This document shows positions 1 through 6,827 of a stretch of DNA of 16,491 bases, one piece after another; within the stretch, counting starts at the first letter, position 1; each line of letters opens with the position of its first letter. The DNA lies in the NCBI GenBank assembly GCA_946480515.1, contig CAMLKX010000015.1:1-16491 (forward strand), written 5' to 3'. A program made the translations under genes and the position numbers. This DNA is from an uncultured Sphingomonadaceae bacterium (lineage in GTDB: Bacteria; Pseudomonadota; Alphaproteobacteria; Sphingomonadales; Sphingomonadaceae). The notes under the pieces were generated by a model that did no database searches, was not told the DNA's origin, and saw only the letters and a program-made list of their open reading frames with translations.

Positions 1-40
1 CCTTCGACCTGAAGTCCACCGACTGGACCTTCGAGGTGGG

Positions 41-466
41 TCACCAGCTCGGGGTCCAGGTCGGAACGATCGGCAGCGGCAGCGGGGCAATCGGGATCCC
101 CTCTTCCATCAGCGTCCGCGCCTCAACCAGGCTGGTACGGCCATGAACGGGTTTGGCTTCGCGCTCCCCAAGGTGCATCGCTCGCGCCTCTTCCGCAAAG
201 CGATCGCCGACCCAGGACGAGCCCGTCAGCATCCTGGTCTGGACCGCCGCCAAAGCCGCTACGACGGCCTTCGGATCGACAGCATCTTTCGTGGATGAAG
301 TGGTGGCGACGGCCGGAGCCATTGGCGCCTTGCTGATCTGGCTGCAGCCGCACAGCGGGCATTGCACAAGCCCGCGAGCCTGCTGCTCCGAATAGTCCTG
401 GCTCGATCCAAACCAGGCCTCGAACACATGGCCGCCCGTTTCGCAAGTGAGGTCAAAAACGATCAT
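41..466 (-). CDS. DUF1178 family protein
   Basis: Small soluble protein of 141 residues, recognised as DUF1178 from its N-terminus (MIVFDLTC followed by GHVFEAWF), the CPLC pair at C36/C39 with C8 and C41 nearby, the WVGDRFAEEARAMHLGE stretch at about 85-101, and the GIPIAPLPLP segment near the C-terminus. The cysteines suggest a small zinc ribbon, but no biochemical role is established for the family. ATG at 466 is chosen over the longer open frame because the family starts with MIVFDL and because this ATG shares its A with the TGA stop of the nitrilase gene (TGATG), which implies translational coupling. It is the last gene of the comF-grxC-nitrilase run. The last six residues (TWTPSW) after the conserved PLPLP motif look atypical, and the DNA under them has a strongly coding-like forward frame (see findings). 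Confidence 0.85.
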   Translation of the reverse strand: MIVFDLTCETGGHVFEAWFGSSQDYSEQQARGLVQCPLCGCSQISKAPMAPAVATTSSTKDAVDPKAVVAALAAVQTRMLTGSSWVGDRFAEEARAMHLGEREAKPVHGRTSLVEARTLMEEGIPIAPLPLPIVPTWTPSW

Positions 467-1293
467 CAAACTACTCGCACAGTCGATATAGGGCGGCGGT
501 GCGCCAGGACTGGAATGCGCGAGCGCACCTCCTCCAACCGGCCCAACTGAACCTCCGCGAACCCGACGCCAACCTCGCCCTTCATGTCCAGTAATATGTC
601 GCCCCATGGATCGATCACAAGGGAATGGCCAAAAGTTTCCCTGCCGTCTTCATGACGACCGGTCTGAGCAGCGGCGATGATAAAGGAGGCGGACTCGATC
701 GCGCGAGCACGGAGAAGAATGTTCCAGTGGGCGCGGCCAGTGGGAACGGTGAACGCAGCCGGCACCGAGATTGCTGTTGCTCCAGCTTCGGACAGACAGG
801 CGTAAAGGTCCGGAAATCGCAAATCGTAGCAGATCGACAAGCCGAGCGTTCCGACCGGAGTGCCGGCAAGTGCCAGCGCCTCCCCGCCCGCCTGGTAAAT
901 CGCGGATTCACGCCAGCTCTCCCCTCCCGGCACATCGACATCGAACAGATGCAGCTTGTCGTAGCGGGCGCGGACCTCGCCGTTGGGATCGATCACGAAG
1001 GCGCGGTTGGCAAGCTTGCCGCCGCGTCCAAGCACCGCCAGCGAGCCGAGATGCACCCACATCCGGTGATCCACAGCGGCTTTTCGGACCGCCGCGAGCA
1101 CATGATCGTCCTCTTCAGAGCGGGCGCTTGCCAAGGCCCGTTCCCGGACCCGATCGAGCATGTTCGACATCTCCGGAGTGAACAGCATCGCTGCGCCGCC
1201 CGCAGCGGCCTGCCCGACTGCGGCCACCAGCAGCTCCGCATTGCGCTCCGGTTCGATCCCGCTCTGCGCCTGATAGATCGCGATGCGGGTCAT
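466..1293 (-). CDS. Carbon-nitrogen hydrolase, Nit1/Nit2-like amidase
   Basis: Nitrilase-superfamily enzyme of 275 residues. The catalytic Glu-Lys-Cys triad is visible: E41 in FTPEMSN, K113 in YDKLHLFDVD and C155 in SICYDLRFPDLY. The CYDLRFP signature and the length (about 270) match the Nit branch, whose studied members hydrolyse deaminated glutathione or omega-amides of 2-oxo acids. A metabolite-repair role next to a glutaredoxin is therefore reasonable, though the substrate is inferred. No signal peptide or membrane segment is present, so it is cytoplasmic. The start could be ATG at 1293 or the adjacent in-frame GTG at 1296; ATG is preferred, and both lie only a few bases after the grxC stop. 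Its stop overlaps the start of the DUF1178 gene by one base. Confidence 0.88.
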   Translation of the reverse strand: MTRIAIYQAQSGIEPERNAELLVAAVGQAAAGGAAMLFTPEMSNMLDRVRERALASARSEEDDHVLAAVRKAAVDHRMWVHLGSLAVLGRGGKLANRAFVIDPNGEVRARYDKLHLFDVDVPGGESWRESAIYQAGGEALALAGTPVGTLGLSICYDLRFPDLYACLSEAGATAISVPAAFTVPTGRAHWNILLRARAIESASFIIAAAQTGRHEDGRETFGHSLVIDPWGDILLDMKGEVGVGFAEVQLGRLEEVRSRIPVLAHRRPISTVRVV

Positions 1294-1297
1294 CACG

Positions 1298-1552
1298 TCA
1301 CGCCAGCAGCGGGTCCAGCTTCCCTACGCGCTCGAGCGCGTAGAGGTCGTCACAACCGCCGATGTGCCGCCCGCCGATGAAGATTTGCGGCACCGTCGTG
1401 CGTCCATTGGCGCGCTGGATCATCTCATCGCGCTTCGGTCCGCCGCCATCGACCGGAAATTCCTTAAACTCGACTCCCTTCTGGCGGAGCAGTTCCTTCG
1501 CCCGGTAGCAATAGGGGCACGTCGCCTTGGTATAGATTTCCACGCTTTCCAT
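1298..1552 (-). CDS. grxC: Glutaredoxin 3
   Basis: Dithiol glutaredoxin of 84 residues, the usual length for the GrxC group. The active site CPYC is at residues 12-15 in the context YTKATCPYC. The glutathione-binding TVP motif with the cis-proline is at 53-55, and the GGCDDL motif at 65-70. These proteins reduce disulfides and glutathione mixed disulfides in the cytoplasm using glutathione. The ATG at 1552 is preceded on the minus strand by a GAGG ribosome binding site. The gene lies 10 bp after comF and a few bases before the nitrilase gene, so all are likely on one transcript. Nothing is unusual in the sequence. Confidence 0.95.
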   Translation of the reverse strand: MESVEIYTKATCPYCYRAKELLRQKGVEFKEFPVDGGGPKRDEMIQRANGRTTVPQIFIGGRHIGGCDDLYALERVGKLDPLLA

Positions 1553-1562
1553 TCAGCCTCCA

Positions 1563-2294
1563 TCACCCCACGGCCGGGCGCACGACCCGTGCCCAGACAA
1601 TCAGTTCCACCCGGTCTGCCCCCGCCTGCTTCAACGTCTTCGTGCACGCGTCGGCAGTGCTGCCGCTGGTATAGACATCATCCACAAGAACAACCGTCCG
1701 CCCGCGCAAGGAGTTTCCATCCGCGATCGCAAACGCGCCCGATACGGCCCGCTTGCGCTGTGCCGGCGACATGCCCTTGAGCCTCGGAGTGCGCCGCTTC
1801 CGCTTCAGCAAACCAGGCGCCAGTACAAGCCCGCTTGCCCCCGCCAGTTCACGGGCGATGAGCGCGGATTGATTGAAGCCTCTGCTCCACAGGCGCGACC
1901 GGTGCAATGGTACGGGCACCAGCAGCGCACCCGGTTCCGCGGGCAGATGACGCCGCATGTAGCGCGCCATCGTTCGTGCCACCGCCGTCTTGCGCCCATA
2001 TTTCAGCTTCAGCACAAGCGCTCGGGCCGTCTCACCATATTCGACTGCGGCGCGGATCCGGTCAGGCCGTGGCGGACTGGCGAGACAGCCGCCGCACAAT
2101 TGCTCTTCACTGATCTCGAGCGGAATTCCGCAGCGCTCACAGCCCGCGCCCGTCATCCAGCCGATGCCACCCCAGCAAGCCGGGCAGAACAGGTCAACCT
2201 CGCCGACAATGGTCCCGCAGACGGCGCAACGCGGAGGAAGCACAAAGTCGAGCAGCATTCGGCCAGCGGTTTGTAGGAAGCGGATAGCGGTCAT
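1563..2294 (-). CDS. ComF family protein (phosphoribosyltransferase-like)
   Basis: Protein of 243 residues with the ComF layout: an N-terminal zinc-finger part with paired cysteines at C23/C26, C37/C40, C52/C55 and C67/C70, then a phosphoribosyltransferase-type domain containing PVPLHRSRLWSRGFNQS at about 127-143 and the PRPP-loop motif VVLVDDVYTSGST at 201-213. In naturally competent bacteria ComF acts in DNA uptake; in most alphaproteobacteria the role is unproven, so no gene symbol is given. The ATG at 2294 was chosen because it has an AGAGGG ribosome binding site and begins just before the conserved LLDFVLPPRC segment; the frame stays open for 57 more codons upstream, but that extension would run into the divergent methyltransferase gene. 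It is the first gene of the leftward operon. Confidence 0.9.
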   Translation of the reverse strand: MTAIRFLQTAGRMLLDFVLPPRCAVCGTIVGEVDLFCPACWGGIGWMTGAGCERCGIPLEISEEQLCGGCLASPPRPDRIRAAVEYGETARALVLKLKYGRKTAVARTMARYMRRHLPAEPGALLVPVPLHRSRLWSRGFNQSALIARELAGASGLVLAPGLLKRKRRTPRLKGMSPAQRKRAVSGAFAIADGNSLRGRTVVLVDDVYTSGSTADACTKTLKQAGADRVELIVWARVVRPAVG

Positions 2295-2336
2295 CGCCCT
2301 CTTGTCGCCTCGTCCTGCTCCTTCCACAAGCGGCGC

Positions 2337-3140
2337 ATGGCTGGGCCTCTCTTCGATCGCGATCTGCGGAAGCTGCGCCGCGACCGCGCCGAGCGGATGA
2401 GGAGCGACCTCTTCCTCGTGGAGCGCGCGTTCGAGGACACGCTCGACCGACTTGAGGATGTGCACCGGACCTTCACCGCAGCGCTACTGATTGGGTGCCC
2501 GCATCCTGACTGGCCGGCAAGGCTCGCCGCCCATGCGCGAACTGTGACCGTTGTGGAGCCAGGGGAGCGGTACGCGGCGGCAGTGGGTGCCATTTGCGCC
2601 GAAGAAGATGCCCTGCCGTTCAAGCCCGGAAGCTTCGACCTCTGCCTGACGATCGGGACGCTCGAAACAGTTGCCGACCTTCAGCACTCGCTGCGCGCCA
2701 TCCGCTCATGCCTCAAGCCTGACTCGCTGTTCATCGGCGCGATTGGCGGGAACGGCAGCCTGCCGGCACTGCGCAGTGCGATGCTGGCAGCTGACAAGGC
2801 GGTTGGGCAAGGTGCCGCCCCGCATGTCCACCCGCAAATTGACCCGCCGACGCTCGCCGCGTTGCTGACGAACAGCGGCTTCACCATGCCTGTCCTCGAC
2901 GTTGACCGGGTGGAGGTGCGCTATCGCAGCTTGCGGCCGCTGGTCCGAGACTTGCGTTCGATGAGCGCGACCAATCTGCTGTGCGCGCGTCCACGCCACG
3001 GACTGATGCGCGCCGCTCTCAAAGCTGCCGAGCAACGCTTTGGCGAGCTCGGAGACGGGCAGCGCACGTCAGAACTCTTTGACATCGTCCATTTCGCAGC
3101 GTGGACCCCCCAAGGCCGAGCCAACGAACATGCCTACTGA
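2337..3140 (+). CDS. SAM-dependent methyltransferase, NDUFAF5/BioC-like
   Basis: Protein of 267 residues. It opens with LFDRDLRKLRRDRA, typical of alphaproteobacterial relatives of NDUFAF5 (a mitochondrial complex I assembly factor), followed by a class I methyltransferase fold: motif I region ALLIGCPHPDW at 49-59, the acidic end of strand 2 in TVVEP (E74), EEDALPF at 89-95 and FDLCLTIGTLETV at 100-112. The C-terminal part has HPQIDPPTLAALLTNSGF, also typical. Motif I is degenerate, with no GxGxG, so SAM use or the reaction may differ from classic methyltransferases. It is divergent from comF across 42 bp, a gene pair common in alphaproteobacteria. ATG at 2337 is the first start in the frame; no ribosome binding site is evident. 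Substrate unknown. Confidence 0.82.
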   Translation: MAGPLFDRDLRKLRRDRAERMRSDLFLVERAFEDTLDRLEDVHRTFTAALLIGCPHPDWPARLAAHARTVTVVEPGERYAAAVGAICAEEDALPFKPGSFDLCLTIGTLETVADLQHSLRAIRSCLKPDSLFIGAIGGNGSLPALRSAMLAADKAVGQGAAPHVHPQIDPPTLAALLTNSGFTMPVLDVDRVEVRYRSLRPLVRDLRSMSATNLLCARPRHGLMRAALKAAEQRFGELGDGQRTSELFDIVHFAAWTPQGRANEHAY

Positions 3141-3210
3141 GCTGTTAAGATCGCATGCGTCCAACTCGTTAAGGTTTTCTGGCTAAACCGGTCGCGTGGA
3201 CGTGGACCAG

Positions 3211-3216
3211 AGGAGG
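3211..3216 (+). promoter_or_regulatory. Ribosome binding site deciding the TTG start of the pilin
   Basis: A perfect AGGAGG lies 5 nt before the TTG at 3222. No ATG exists in the frame at a suitable distance, so this site supports TTG as the true start of the Flp pilin. Confidence 0.7.
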
Positions 3217-3221
3217 GTGGC

Positions 3222-3404
3222 TTGGACGCTATCCGAACGGCGATCTGCCGCCTTCGCGATGACCAGCGCGGGGCGACAGCGATTGAATATGGACTCATCG
3301 CGGCACTCATCGTGCTCGGGATGATGGGCGGGCTGTCTATGCTTGGCGGGGGTGCCAACGGCATGTGGGGCAAGCTCAGCACAAACGTCCAGACCTATAT
3401 GTAG
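3222..3404 (+). CDS. Flp family type IVb pilin
   Basis: Pre-pilin of 60 residues. A short basic leader ends at G17, followed by ATAIEYGLIAALIVLGM: this gives the G|A cleavage site for a TadV/CpaA-type prepilin peptidase, the glutamate at mature position 5 (E22), Tyr at mature position 6, and a single hydrophobic helix. The mature pilin would be about 43 residues, normal for Flp. The start codon is TTG, supported by a strong AGGAGG 5 nt upstream. No tad/cpa assembly genes are nearby, so it must be assembled by machinery encoded elsewhere or be an orphan. The 81-bp region upstream carries two GTTAAG direct repeats (3144-3149 and 3168-3173) and a tandem CGTGGA, with no convincing promoter. It converges on the M48 gene with 8 bp between stops. 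Confidence 0.9.
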   Translation: MDAIRTAICRLRDDQRGATAIEYGLIAALIVLGMMGGLSMLGGGANGMWGKLSTNVQTYM

Positions 3405-3405
3405 T

Positions 3406-3426
3406 GCAGCGCTCAGGCAGCGCTGC
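3406..3426. terminator. Bidirectional hairpin between pilin and M48 protease genes
   Basis: GCAGCGCT at 3406-3413 is a perfect inverted repeat of AGCGCTGC at 3419-3426, with a 5-nt loop. The structure sits immediately after the pilin stop and contains the stop of the opposing M48 gene. A GACTTT stretch follows on the plus strand, but there is no strong T-run on either side, so termination in both directions is inferred from position and symmetry. Confidence 0.5.
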
Positions 3427-4888
3427 GACTTTCGTAGACCACCAGCTTGACGCGCTGCCCTGGAACGAGCCGTGCGCCGGGCTGCAGGCCGTTCAGCGAC
3501 AGGAAGCGATCCTCGCGGAAATTCGGATAGGCCAACCTGCTCGCCAGTGATGCCACCGTGTCTCCCGCGTTGACGGTGACGACGTCGACCACGCGCGGGC
3601 GGATTGCGGCGGCCTCGCTCGGCGAAATCCGCCGCAACGAATCGACCATGGTTGCGAACGGCCCGATCCCGCTCCCGCCACGAGTCAGCATCACGAAGTG
3701 ATAGGCGACATTCGGCGACCAGCGGTACGCGACCACGCTGACGTCAATCACCCCGGACCGCGTGTTCGCGCGGGCCGTCGTGTACAGTGCTTCCATGCCG
3801 TTGATCTGAGTCCGCCGCGGCTGCGGAATCGAGAGCTGCTGCCGTCCGCCGGTGAGCCCGTTGAACACACGGTAGACATAGTCGTTCAGGCTGCCGTTGA
3901 ACCGGCCGCCGCTGAACTGGGCCTGGCCCGACGAACCACGGATCGTCACTGCGTCGGTGCTATTCTGCATCAAGAAGCCCTGCGGCACCGTAAACTGCAT
4001 GCGCAGGTCCGGGTGAGTGAAACTGCGGCCGTCGATCACGCCCTGCTTGGGGTCATCATCAACCAGCATGCCGTCGATGGCATTCAGGAATGCAGCCTCA
4101 TTGCGGAGTCCCTTGCCTGCGCGGCCACTACTCTGCGCGGCAGCGGCAGCGCGCTGCATGCGGTTGGTGCTGAGCGGGTGCGTGCTCGCCCACTCCGGCA
4201 AGGAGCGGTTATCGCGACCCTGGATCCGCGCTTCGAGGGCAGATGCGCGACCGAGCGCCCCGAGCATCGAGGCTGCGCCGGCCGTGTCATACCCCGCGGC
4301 TGCGAGATATCGGATGCCGAGATCGTCGGCCTGATACTCCTGATCGCGCGAGAAGCTGAGCGTCGCCATCTGCGCTGCCTGCTGAGCCCCCTGCGAAATC
4401 AAATTTCCAAAGACATTGTTGCCGACAACGCTGCCCAGCACCGCGCCCAAAACGCCGAGGATGCTATTGCGGCTGGCCGTCGACTGGCGCGATTGCGCGT
4501 GATTGGCGGCAATATGACCAACCTCATGCCCGAGCGCGAACGCCAGCTCGGATTCATTGTTCATCAGGCTCATCAACTGGCGCGTCACGTAGACGTAGCC
4601 GCCAGGCACGGCGAACGCATTTTCAACCGCCGAGTTCAACGCGGTGAAACGGTACGCCTGCTGCGGATTGAGTGTCCCGGAGTACGCCGCAACCCGTTGT
4701 CCAATCTGCTGAACATAGGCGCCCCGCGGACCCGACTCTTGACCACCGAACTGCGCCACCACCTCGGGATGCTGACGCTGCGCTTCCGCCACATCGCTGG
4801 CGCGCAGCGATCGCGCACCCTGCGCGGAAACCGTGATCGGGATGGCAACGACCGCAGCTGCGGTCGCGAGAAGGACGATCTTACGCAT
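3413..4888 (-). CDS. Secreted M48 family metalloprotease with C-terminal LysM-like domain
   Basis: Protein of 491 residues. The signal peptide MRKIVLLATAAAVVAIPITVSA is predicted to be cut before Q23, placing the enzyme in the periplasm. The M48 catalytic zinc motif HEVGH is at 121-125 and the third ligand is in RDQEYQADDLG (E184). A Gly/Ala-rich segment lies between them at about 140-175, as in BepA-like proteins. The C-terminus (about 441-486: VTVNAGDTVASLASRL through LVPGQRVKLVV) resembles a LysM peptidoglycan-binding repeat. A role in outer membrane protein quality control or envelope maintenance is inferred from BepA/YggG relatives. ATG at 4888 is preferred over the in-frame GTG at 4900 because the latter lies inside the GGTGGAG ribosome binding site and would precede the signal peptide. 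It is 74 bp after accA, and its leader can fold (see separate entry). Confidence 0.9.
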   Translation of the reverse strand: MRKIVLLATAAAVVAIPITVSAQGARSLRASDVAEAQRQHPEVVAQFGGQESGPRGAYVQQIGQRVAAYSGTLNPQQAYRFTALNSAVENAFAVPGGYVYVTRQLMSLMNNESELAFALGHEVGHIAANHAQSRQSTASRNSILGVLGAVLGSVVGNNVFGNLISQGAQQAAQMATLSFSRDQEYQADDLGIRYLAAAGYDTAGAASMLGALGRASALEARIQGRDNRSLPEWASTHPLSTNRMQRAAAAAQSSGRAGKGLRNEAAFLNAIDGMLVDDDPKQGVIDGRSFTHPDLRMQFTVPQGFLMQNSTDAVTIRGSSGQAQFSGGRFNGSLNDYVYRVFNGLTGGRQQLSIPQPRRTQINGMEALYTTARANTRSGVIDVSVVAYRWSPNVAYHFVMLTRGGSGIGPFATMVDSLRRISPSEAAAIRPRVVDVVTVNAGDTVASLASRLAYPNFREDRFLSLNGLQPGARLVPGQRVKLVVYESRSAA

Positions 4889-4890
4889 AA

Positions 4891-4949
4891 CGCTCTCCAC
4901 CGGTGCCTCATATTGATGAGGATGCGCAATGAACGGTGGATGAAAAGCG
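4891..4949 (-). promoter_or_regulatory. Possible 5'-UTR hairpin masking the M48 ribosome binding site
   Basis: In the minus-strand transcript between accA and the M48 gene, TCCACCG (4940-4934) can pair with CGGTGGA (4902-4896), which contains the ribosome binding site. Inside, CCTCAT (4921-4916) pairs with ATGAGG (4911-4906) across a 4-nt CAAT loop. CGCT (4949-4946) can also pair with AGCG (4894-4891) just before the start codon. Such a layered stem could act as an RNA thermometer or limit translation; it could alternatively be an accA terminator, but no U-run follows. The function is inference from sequence alone. Confidence 0.35.
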
Positions 4950-4962
4950 AAGGTTCCCGCGC

Positions 4963-5901
4963 TTAGCTGGCGAGGAACTTGGCCCGGCGCTGGCTGATCA
5001 GCTCGTCACGGCTCAGCGATCCAAGCTCGTCCAACTCCTCGACAATCGCTGCCTTGAGAGCGTCGATTGCTTGCGCATGATCGCGCTGCGCGCCCCCCAA
5101 CGGCTCAGGCACGACCCGGTCGATGATGCCGAGATTCTTCAGATCTTCCGCGGTGATCCGCATGGCCTCGGCAGCGTCCGCAGCGCGGTCGGCGGTTCGC
5201 CACAGGATCGAGGCACACCCTTCGGGAGAGATGACGGAATAGACCGCATGCTCGAACATCAGCACGCGATTGGCTGCGGCAATGGCAACTGCCCCGCCTG
5301 ATCCGCCCTCGCCGACGACCGCAGCGACCAACGGAACGCCGAGTGCGAGACACTGTTCGGTCGACCGGGCGATCGCCTCCGCCTGGCCGCGTTCCTCCGC
5401 CTCGACGCCCGGGAAGGCGCCTGGAGTGTCGACCAGGCTGACGACCGGCAGTCCGAACCGGTCGGCCAGCTGCATCAGGCGGATCGCCTTGCGATAGCCC
5501 TCCGGCTTGGCCATTCCGAAATTATGCTTGAGCCGCTCAGCGGTGCTGTCGCCCTTTTCATGTCCGATCAGCATCACTCGCCGCCCCTCGATGCGGGCGA
5601 GCCCACCAATGATGGCGGGATCGTCGGCATAGCCGCGGTCGCCGGCAAGCGGCAGGAAGTCCTCGGTCATGCCGGCCACATAATTCTTGAAATGCGGTCG
5701 CTCGGGATGGCGGGCGACTTGCGCCTTCTGCCAGGGCGTGAGCTTGGCGTAGGTTTCGCGGAGCAGCTTCTGACTTTTGGCTTCAAGCCGCGAAATCTCG
5801 GACTCGATGTCGATCGCTCCGTTCGACGCGGTCTTGCGAAGCTCCGTGACCCTGGTCTGGAGCTCGGCGAGGGGCTTTTCGAAATCGAGGAAGGTCAGCA
5901 T
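4963..5901 (-). CDS. accA: Acetyl-CoA carboxylase carboxyltransferase subunit alpha
   Basis: AccA of 312 residues, the normal length, beginning [15 protein letters not shown] as in other AccA proteins. With AccD it forms the alpha2beta2 carboxyltransferase that moves the carboxyl group from biotin on AccB to acetyl-CoA, the committed step of fatty acid synthesis, in the cytoplasm. Visible family segments are [16 protein letters not shown] at 55-69, [10 protein letters not shown] at 111-120, [11 protein letters not shown] at 155-165, the oxyanion-type GEGGSGGA at 198-205 and [14 protein letters not shown] at 222-235. ATG at 5901 is chosen over the upstream in-frame TTG at 5943 because the family starts at this Met and the TTG would overlap the xerD stop. 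It follows xerD by 38 bp, the usual alphaproteobacterial arrangement. Confidence 0.97.
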   Translation of the reverse strand: MLTFLDFEKPLAELQTRVTELRKTASNGAIDIESEISRLEAKSQKLLRETYAKLTPWQKAQVARHPERPHFKNYVAGMTEDFLPLAGDRGYADDPAIIGGLARIEGRRVMLIGHEKGDSTAERLKHNFGMAKPEGYRKAIRLMQLADRFGLPVVSLVDTPGAFPGVEAEERGQAEAIARSTEQCLALGVPLVAAVVGEGGSGGAVAIAAANRVLMFEHAVYSVISPEGCASILWRTADRAADAAEAMRITAEDLKNLGIIDRVVPEPLGGAQRDHAQAIDALKAAIVEELDELGSLSRDELISQRRAKFLAS

Positions 5902-5939
5902 CGGCGGGTCCGGGGCAGTAAGGCGGCCACGGCTGCGCG

Positions 5940-6827
5940 TCAACGCGCCGCGTCCGCCAGCGGATGGCGGGCGTTCACCAGTTCGATCAGGCGGGCGCTG
6001 TCGACATGGGTATAGATCTGGGTGGTCGCAATGTCCGCGTGGCCCAGCAGCGCTTGGAGCGCGCGCAAATCGGCGCCGCCGGCAAGAAGGTGTGTTGCAA
6101 AGGCGTGCCGGAGCACGTGCGGACTCACCCGGTCTGGCGCGATGCCCACCCGCCCGGCCAGCTGCCGAACGATCTGGAACAGCCGCACGCGGCTGAGGTG
6201 CGACTTGCCTCCTGGAAACAACCAGTGGGACGCTGGCGGTACATGCTGGCTCCAGCGGCCGACCGCTGCCGCAGCACGATCGGAAATTGGCACCAGTCGC
6301 TCCTTGTCTCCTTTGCCGCGCAGAATCAGGAAGGGCTGGTTTTTCCGCAGCGCATTACGTGGCAACGACACCAGCTCGGTGGCGCGCATGCCCGACCCGT
6401 AGAGCAGTTCAAGCAAGGCCAGATCACGCAGCGCCATCGGCGAGTCACTTGAAGCGCGGTCCTCCGCATCGGCGAACATTGCATCCACCTCCTGCGGGTC
6501 AAGCACGCGCGGCAGCGGCCTCGTCAGCGACGGGCGGGGAAGCCCCGGAGACGGATCATCGATCCGAAGTCCATCCTCAACCAGGAACGCATAGAATCGC
6601 CGCAGCGCAGCGGACTTGCGAGCAACCGTCGACGGCCGAAGCGCGGACCAATGCCGGCCAAGCTGAGCGAGCGATTCGCTGGTCGCTTCTGCTAGCGAAC
6701 CGTCAATCAGGGCGGCGCTTCCCTCCAGGTCGGTGCGATACGCCAGCAGGGTGTTGCGAGCAGCTCCCGCCTCGGCGGCGAGCATGTCGAGGAAGCGATC
6801 GATCAGCGCCCGGTCATCGGCGTTCAC
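5940..6827 (-). CDS. xerD: Site-specific tyrosine recombinase XerD
   Basis: Tyrosine recombinase of 295 residues, matching XerC/XerD length. The N-terminal SAM-like core-binding domain (about 4-95) is followed by the catalytic domain with R148 (GSGMRATEL), K172 (RGKGDKE), H237 and R240 ([12 protein letters not shown]), H263 ([11 protein letters not shown]) and the nucleophile Y272 (IYTHV). It acts with a partner Xer protein at dif to resolve chromosome dimers at septation. XerD rather than XerC is chosen mainly from its position beside accA and aroKB, which is common in alphaproteobacteria. The start is GTG at 6827: it overlaps the stop of the upstream gene as GTGA, and the encoded N-terminus matches the family. 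A longer open frame upstream is inside that gene and is not credible. Confidence 0.93.
   Translation of the reverse strand: MNADDRALIDRFLDMLAAEAGAARNTLLAYRTDLEGSAALIDGSLAEATSESLAQLGRHWSALRPSTVARKSAALRRFYAFLVEDGLRIDDPSPGLPRPSLTRPLPRVLDPQEVDAMFADAEDRASSDSPMALRDLALLELLYGSGMRATELVSLPRNALRKNQPFLILRGKGDKERLVPISDRAAAAVGRWSQHVPPASHWLFPGGKSHLSRVRLFQIVRQLAGRVGIAPDRVSPHVLRHAFATHLLAGGADLRALQALLGHADIATTQIYTHVDSARLIELVNARHPLADAAR

Noticed and set aside
2295..2465. 57-codon upstream extension of comF
   Set aside because: It would run into the divergent methyltransferase gene, while the ATG at 2294 has a good ribosome binding site and precedes the conserved LLDFVLPPRC segment.
3144..3186. TTAA elements upstream of the pilin as a CtrA site
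   Set aside because: CtrA sites need TTAA-N7-TTAA spacing. Here the TTAA copies are 20 nt apart and the next TAA-like element is 10 nt away, so the match is poor.
3698..4966. 422-codon plus-strand open frame opposite the M48 gene
   Set aside because: It is antisense to a protein with signal peptide and intact HEVGH motif, and shows no domain of its own.
5902..5943. TTG at 5943 as the accA start
   Set aside because: It adds 14 residues absent from AccA proteins and overlaps the xerD stop. The ATG at 5901 matches the family N-terminus.
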